A stretch of DNA of 64,000 nt, taken from Capra hircus (Eukaryota; Chordata; Mammalia; Artiodactyla; Bovidae). The position numbers and the translations under genes are program-made. Positions 59,705 to 64,000 of the stretch are shown piece after piece. Numbering within the stretch: the first letter of the stretch is position 1; each line of letters opens with the position of its first letter. Where the stretch lies: positions 41,854,271 through 41,918,270 of the forward strand of contig NC_030827.1 in NCBI RefSeq assembly GCF_001704415.2, in the 5' to 3' direction. The notes beneath the pieces are model-generated. The model saw nothing but the letters and a program-made list of their open reading frames with translations, made no database searches and was not told the DNA's origin.

Positions 59705-60143
59705 CTGTGTGTATGTAGATTAGATTATTTATGAATTCATTCAGAATGGTAAAGAGAGTCACAAAAAACTTGTCATAAAATAAGTAAATATAACTTGCCT
59801 GAACATGTAAAGTATTATTTTAGAAACAGTTCCATGCAGAATGAGTCCAAAGATTAACACAGAAATTTTTATTAAACTGCTATAACTATTCAGCACATTT
59901 ACACATTCAAATGTAAAACACGGCAGCAGCTAAATATTTATCTGTAGGACACAGATATTGGAATTTCTTATGTTCAACTGAATAACATCACCAACTTCAA
60001 AGACAAGATAACAGGAATTGTATGCTGTTTGCCAGCCACCACCAATAGGGAAGAGAAAATATAACACCTGAATTTTGAGCTGAGTAGGTAAAAAGTTGGT
60101 AAGAACTATTATATTAGTTAGTAATCATTAGATTCATCTATGG

Positions 60144-60603
60144 AGACTTAAATTTCCTACTGCCATTGTAACAAATCACTACAAACTTAGTGACTTAAAG
60201 TAAAACAAATTCATCATCTTATAGTTCTGTTGGAGGTCAGAAGTCCTAAAACAAAGGTGCTGGCAGGGCTGTATTTCTTCTCTAGGCTCTAGGGAAAGAA
60301 TCTGCTTCCCTGCCTCTACAGCCTCCAGAGGCTTCCTGCACTCTTCAGTTCAAATCCCATCTTCAAAGTCCACAGTCTAGCATCCTCCATTCTCTCATTC
60401 TGACCTTCCTGTCTTCCTACTATTCAGACCTTTGTGATTACACTGGGCTCACCCAGATAATCCAGGATAATCTTTTCATTTTCAAGATCCTTAAGTTAAT
60501 CATATCTGCAAAGTCCCTTTTGCCATATAAGGCATCATATTCATAAGCGCTGGAGATCAGGACGTGGACGTATTTGGTGGGCCATTATTCAAGCTACTAC
60601 ACT
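60144..60603 (-). mobile_element. MLT1-type LTR abutting the C5orf22 splice donor
   Basis: The plus strand is the inverted MLT1: gccattgtaacaaatcacta, ttcatcatcttatagttctg, tgggctcacccagataatcc, ggacgtggacgtatttggtg, ending gccattattcaagctactac. In gene sense the LTR begins TGTAGTAGCTTGAATAATGG, at the LTR's expected first base. Confidence 0.75.
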
Positions 60604-60884
60604 GGGATTTCTTTGGAAGGAATCATGCTAAAGCTGAAACTCCAGTACTTTGGCCACCTCATGCGAAGAGTTGACTCATTGGAAAAGACTCTGATGCTGG
60701 GAGGGACTGGGGGCAGGAGGAGAAGGGGACGACAGAGGATGAGATGGCTGGATGGCATCACGGACTTGATGGACGTGAGTCTGAGTGAACTCTGGGAGTT
60801 GGTGATGGACAGGGAGGCCTGGAGTGCTGCGATTCATGGGGTCGCAAAGAGTCAGACACGACTGAGCGACTGAACTGAACTGAA
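60604..60884 (+). mobile_element. BovB 3' end beside the C5orf22 splice donor
   Basis: From gggatttctttggaaggaat to gagcgactgaactgaactga. It is close to consensus (so fairly young), antisense to C5orf22, and its tail ends about six bases from the 5' splice site. The 5-mer acact at 60599-60603 and 60884-60888 may be the target duplication. A 99-codon frame spans its coding remnant. Confidence 0.95.
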
Positions 60885-60891
60885 CACTTAC

Positions 60892-61031
60892 CTTGCAACT
60901 GTCACTAGAGTAGGTTTTGGGAAATTTTTTAGAACAGTATGCAAAGCCTGAATAAGATGTTCAATTTCTTGCTCTGTGCTGATATGGTGAGGGAGTTCTG
61001 AATAATCACAGGTTAGACCAGCCTGGTGAAC
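60892..61031 (-). CDS. C5orf22: C5orf22 (UPF0489) orthologue, penultimate coding exon
   Basis: On the minus strand an acceptor (tattttcag, AG at 61033-61032) opens a 140-nt exon. It starts in phase 0 with Val-His-Gln-Ala-Gly and ends in a split Arg codon before the donor gtaagt (GT at 60891-60890). It encodes VHQAGLTCDYSELPHHISTE followed by a helical stretch and FPKPTLVTVA, which I recognise as C5orf22. There are no stops or frameshifts, and the codon phase agrees with both neighbouring exons. The donor context is odd: transposon sequence begins about six bases into the intron. An MLT1 LTR start and then a BovB 3' tail directly abut the splice site (see findings). Confidence 0.9.
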
Positions 61032-61033
61032 CT

Positions 61034-62896
61034 GAAAATAAGACAATTAAAAATACATGGTAATGTTGTGGTCTTTAGAAGACTCATTAACCATTAATGG
61101 CCTTGATGACTAAATTTTTAATATTTTTGTGGATTAGGATTGCTGTTTCCTTAACAATTTCCATGCCACAGAAGTTATCTATTCTCTGATGTTTTGGAAG
61201 AACTGGCCTGTACACCTGTTTGGGCCTGATGCCTTTTCTAGGAACAATTTAAAATTTTATTTTATGATTGTAGATTCACTCTGTTTCTGTCTTTACTTGA
61301 GTCTATTTTGACAATTTACATTTTCTATCAAGTTATTCATTTTACTTAGATTTTAAAAGTCTATACATAGTATTCTCACATTTCCTTTCTTTCAAGAAAT
61401 TATTTTACTTTTTAAATACATGCAACAAGTACTACATTTAAAGCTTCAAGAGGACACCTCACTGAACCTACTGTTTCGAGTTTCTTGTGTATGCTTCACG
61501 TATAACCATATATACTGATATACATGTGTTTTAAATGTAAATGACTGGTGTTTCAGTCTTAGCACTAAACTAAATATGCCTGAGAGCAAGAAAGGGCCTA
61601 CAGGTTGACATTTTTTAGCCCCTGCTTTAAAGTTTTAAAAACTGGAATTCAAATATATTATAGTTTTGCCTAGGGTACATAAGTGCAAAGCATGGAAAAA
61701 ACCCACTAATTTACTATATTACTGGAGGCTCTGGATACACATCAATGATTTAACTGGCAATGATTGGTCAATACACTAAAAAGAGAGACTCTGCATGTTC
61801 TTTTCTACTAAAATGATCAAATTAGTGTTGTAATCCTGCAGCTATGGGTACCTCACAACTGGCTACATAATCTGCTACCAGGCCTATGCCATCCTTTTTC
61901 TCAACAATGTACAAAACTCTTGCCCCCTCACCGGAAAATTCAGAAGCAAAGTAATGACTAAACTAGATCTGCATGAAGATACTTTCGATAATATCATATG
62001 AGCTCAAAGCACTTTTAAACCCTAAGAGTCTTCTATCATTTTAAAAATTTGCCATTAAAAAAAAAAAAAGGGTGAGCTTTGAGTTAGCTCTGATTTAACC
62101 AAATAGTCTTTTGCTGGTATTTTCTATTCTTACAAAACCAGCATAAATCAATACATAAACTTCAGTTCAAATAAGGTGGTTTGATTATCACTACTAAATA
62201 AAACACTGAAGCCACAATTCATTAAATAAACACTACAAGTAAAAGAAGCGGAACTGGTGGTCTCAGCGTTGGCACAAAATTTGAGAAAAGGGGACCTGAA
62301 TTTCAAATGGGAAAATTTACTCTCAGATATTGTAAAATGATATAAAAATAAAGGAATTACCATTAAGGGCATCTTCTTTTAAAATAGCACTCAGATTTGC
62401 TGGGCAAACAAAGTTATACAGCTAATATAGTTAAGATGTGATGGCCACAATGCCTTCTTTTGTCTGTTTGTTTTTTTTAACCAGAAAAGTTTTCATAAAG
62501 GAAAGAAAGAAGTGTGAAAGGAGTATAAAAATGAACGAATAAAGAATGAGCAAATTTAGAAATTGTATACTTTGTTTTCTCTGGCAAGGGGATATCTGAT
62601 CATAGACAAAATTAAAAAGTCCACAGTGTCACTTCTCAGCCTTTTGGCTAAGATCAAGTGTAAAAAGTCAACAGCACTTTTACTTCATACATAAAATTAG
62701 CAAAAGCGTGTTTTTCCTGGAAAGCTTTTCCAGTATTCTGGCTTCTAAAAAGTATATATTTTTTCCACAAAAAAATGTCCATTCATACTTTCCAGGAATA
62801 CAAATAAAAGTGAATCACTTTAACAGAGGGCACATTTTTCTAGCCACAAAAATGCCTTTCTTAAAGGGTCAATTTTATATTTTAATATAAATATTT
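61034..62896. other. C5orf22 intron
   Basis: A 1.87-kb intron between two coding exons, AT-rich and almost repeat-free apart from the U2 fragment and a short A-run near 62056-62068. Confidence 0.7.
62628..62662 (+). pseudogene. RNU2: U2 snRNA 5'-end fragment (retropseudogene)
   Basis: The plus strand carries about 34 nt matching the 5' end of U2 snRNA (cttctcagccttttggctaa then gatcaagtgta), including the highly conserved first stem-loop region. Differences at two CpG-like positions (g to a) are typical of decay. It stops before the branch-site recognition sequence and is flanked by near-identical 14-mers (taaaaagtccacag at 62613-62626, taaaaagtcaacag at 62661-62674). That fits a 3'-truncated snRNA copy inserted with a target duplication. 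It lies in a C5orf22 intron, antisense to the gene. Confidence 0.82.
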
Positions 62897-62898
62897 AC

Positions 62899-62965
62899 CA
62901 TTTCATAGTCCGGTGCTTCCATCCGTTTTTTCAAACTCTGTACCAGTGGAACTAGTAATTCCATT
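62899..62965 (-). CDS. C5orf22: C5orf22 (UPF0489) orthologue, third-last coding exon
   Basis: The minus strand shows acceptor ttttttccag (AG at 62967-62966), then a 67-nt exon. Its first base (a) completes a split codon, followed by 22 codons reading MELLVPLVQSLKKRMEAPDY then Glu-Met. The donor is gtaaat (GT at 62898-62897), weaker than the next exon's donor. It joins in phase to the following exon, which starts Val-His-Gln. Together the three exons give 112 contiguous C-terminal residues of the UPF0489 protein with intact frame. The earlier exons are not within 62966-64000 as far as I can see, so the gene continues past the window edge. Confidence 0.88.
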
Positions 62966-64000
62966 CTGGAAAAAAGAACCCCTCAATTAAACATTATACC
63001 ACCTCAACTAAAATGAAAGTAGCAAATATTACCCTTAAAATTTACCATTAAAATATGTTTCATATGATGTTTTGGAAATGAAAGATAAGAGTTGTTCAAA
63101 TATCATCTTAAAATATTAAGAAATAAATGTTCCCTGCTGTTTTCTTACTTAAAAGATTACAGATTGTATTAAAGATTGAAAATTAGCACTCAAAAAACAG
63201 ATTTTTCCTCTTTAAGAATGAAAATTCCACTATGACTTTAAAAATTATTTTGATCAGCAGTAAACCTTTAGCATATCATGATGAAAAGACAGTTTCCCAA
63301 AAGTTGAGAAGAAAATTCAGGACATATTTATTGACATATACAATTATGACTGGTAAAGTTCTATATCATTTGATATAATAACAATGGTGCTTTTAAGCTA
63401 TTTAATATAGATGGAACTCTTTGGAAGCCTTGATTAATTAGTGTTTTGAGTATTTTAATGCCTCCTCTGCCAATACCCATTCATCTGCTGGGAGAGAAAA
63501 AGTAAACAATAATGGAGGTATGGAGGCCTGTCTACCCACTGATCCTTTTACTTCTTCCTTCTTATTAACGACACTTTCTGGGGTTCTGGACCCTAGTCAC
63601 CCACCTCTTCTACTTCCCTAGGAACAGTGAAGACTTGTTCATGCTGAGGGTATGACCCTTTTGGGGGCATGCTAAATTTGGGGAGACTTTTCTTGCTGTC
63701 TTTCTTTTCCTTTGTTTTTCCTTCAGGTCTGTGACAGAACTGCCTGCAGGTGGTGAAGAGCTAAGTGTGCTCAGCAGATGGGTGGGTTTCAGTGGAAGGT
63801 GGCTCCATCTGTGGGCTAGATTCAGGATTCTAAAGTTGTCTATTTTGTTTGATTTAAGCTTAAGTGTGGCTTGAGACTTCACAAAATCACAAAATAGTAG
63901 GTACAAAAAATATTTTGGGGGAGAATCATGTTCTGAGACTTATTTCTAACTCTCCCTCTTCCAACGTAATTTCAAAGAAGGGGAATCATTTTTAGATCCA
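62966..64000. other. C5orf22 upstream intron, incomplete
   Basis: No exon is recognised between the acceptor at 62966 and the window edge. A 98-codon minus-strand frame (63906-63610) shows no resemblance to C5orf22. Confidence 0.55.

Noticed and set aside
63610..63906. 98-codon minus-strand frame as an upstream C5orf22 exon
   Set aside because: No similarity to the UPF0489 protein and no matching splice phases.

Overview
This window is ruminant nuclear DNA, most likely cattle or a close bovid. It carries many copies of BovB (an RTE-clade LINE), tRNA-Glu-type SINEs of the Bov-tA and BovA families, CHR-type tRNA SINEs and bovine L1 3' ends. The (TTCAG)n or (TGAAC)n tails of BovB and the Bov-tA start (gggcttccctggtggctcag) are ruminant signatures. 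There is no bacterial, plasmid or exogenous viral segment. Older mammalian repeats (MIR, L2, MER5-like hAT, MLT1 and MST LTRs, L1M) fill part of the rest.

Only one real protein-coding locus is visible. The last three coding exons of the C5orf22 (UPF0489) orthologue lie on the minus strand at 62899-62965, 60892-61031 and 57088-57220. They have consensus splice sites and matching codon phases and end in a TGA. The rest of that gene lies beyond the right edge of the window. In human, C5orf22 maps to 5p13.3, so the window should fall in the syntenic bovine block. The penultimate exon is unusual: its 5' splice site is followed almost immediately by transposon sequence. An MLT1 LTR starts at about intron base +6, and a BovB tail was inserted later at about +4 to +8. 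A short 5' fragment of U2 snRNA flanked by a target duplication lies in the intron between the other two exons.

Layout: 1-3.8 kb has sparse SINEs. 3.87-4.51 kb is an inverted L1 3' end, and 4.5-6.19 kb is unclassified. 6.19-9.75 kb is a long decayed BovB split by a second BovB in the opposite orientation (9-bp target duplication), which makes a large inverted repeat. 10-15 kb is mostly low-repeat, with a pair of diverged direct repeats and two BovB 3' ends. 16-20.2 kb is layered MLT1, SINE, L1 and BovB. 20.48-20.90 kb is a minus-strand, 5'-truncated GOLPH3 retrocopy that keeps an open frame of about 140 codons. 21-30 kb is dense SINE territory with L1 fragments and one BovB. 30-37.4 kb is MLT1, L1 and L1M hosting SINEs and a BovB. 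38.4-39.05 kb is a Tigger-like fossil and a rearranged SINE. 39.24-42.84 kb is an L1 broken by two BovB copies in opposite orientations; a (TA)n tract joins L1 and BovB reading frames into a 330-codon chimeric ORF. 42.85-43.24 kb is an unexplained frameshifted coding-like segment. 43.3-50.3 kb holds SINE, hAT, L1M and three inverted BovB 3' ends. 50.38-52.89 kb is a 5'-truncated minus-strand L1 with a perfect 16-bp target duplication. 53-57 kb is mostly unique sequence downstream of C5orf22, and 57.1-64 kb is C5orf22 exons and introns.

I found no CRISPR array, operon, phage or new multi-gene system. The most interesting material is how mobile elements abut or reshape genes and each other. All family names rest on pattern recognition without a database search, and repeat boundaries are approximate (usually within 5-20 bases).
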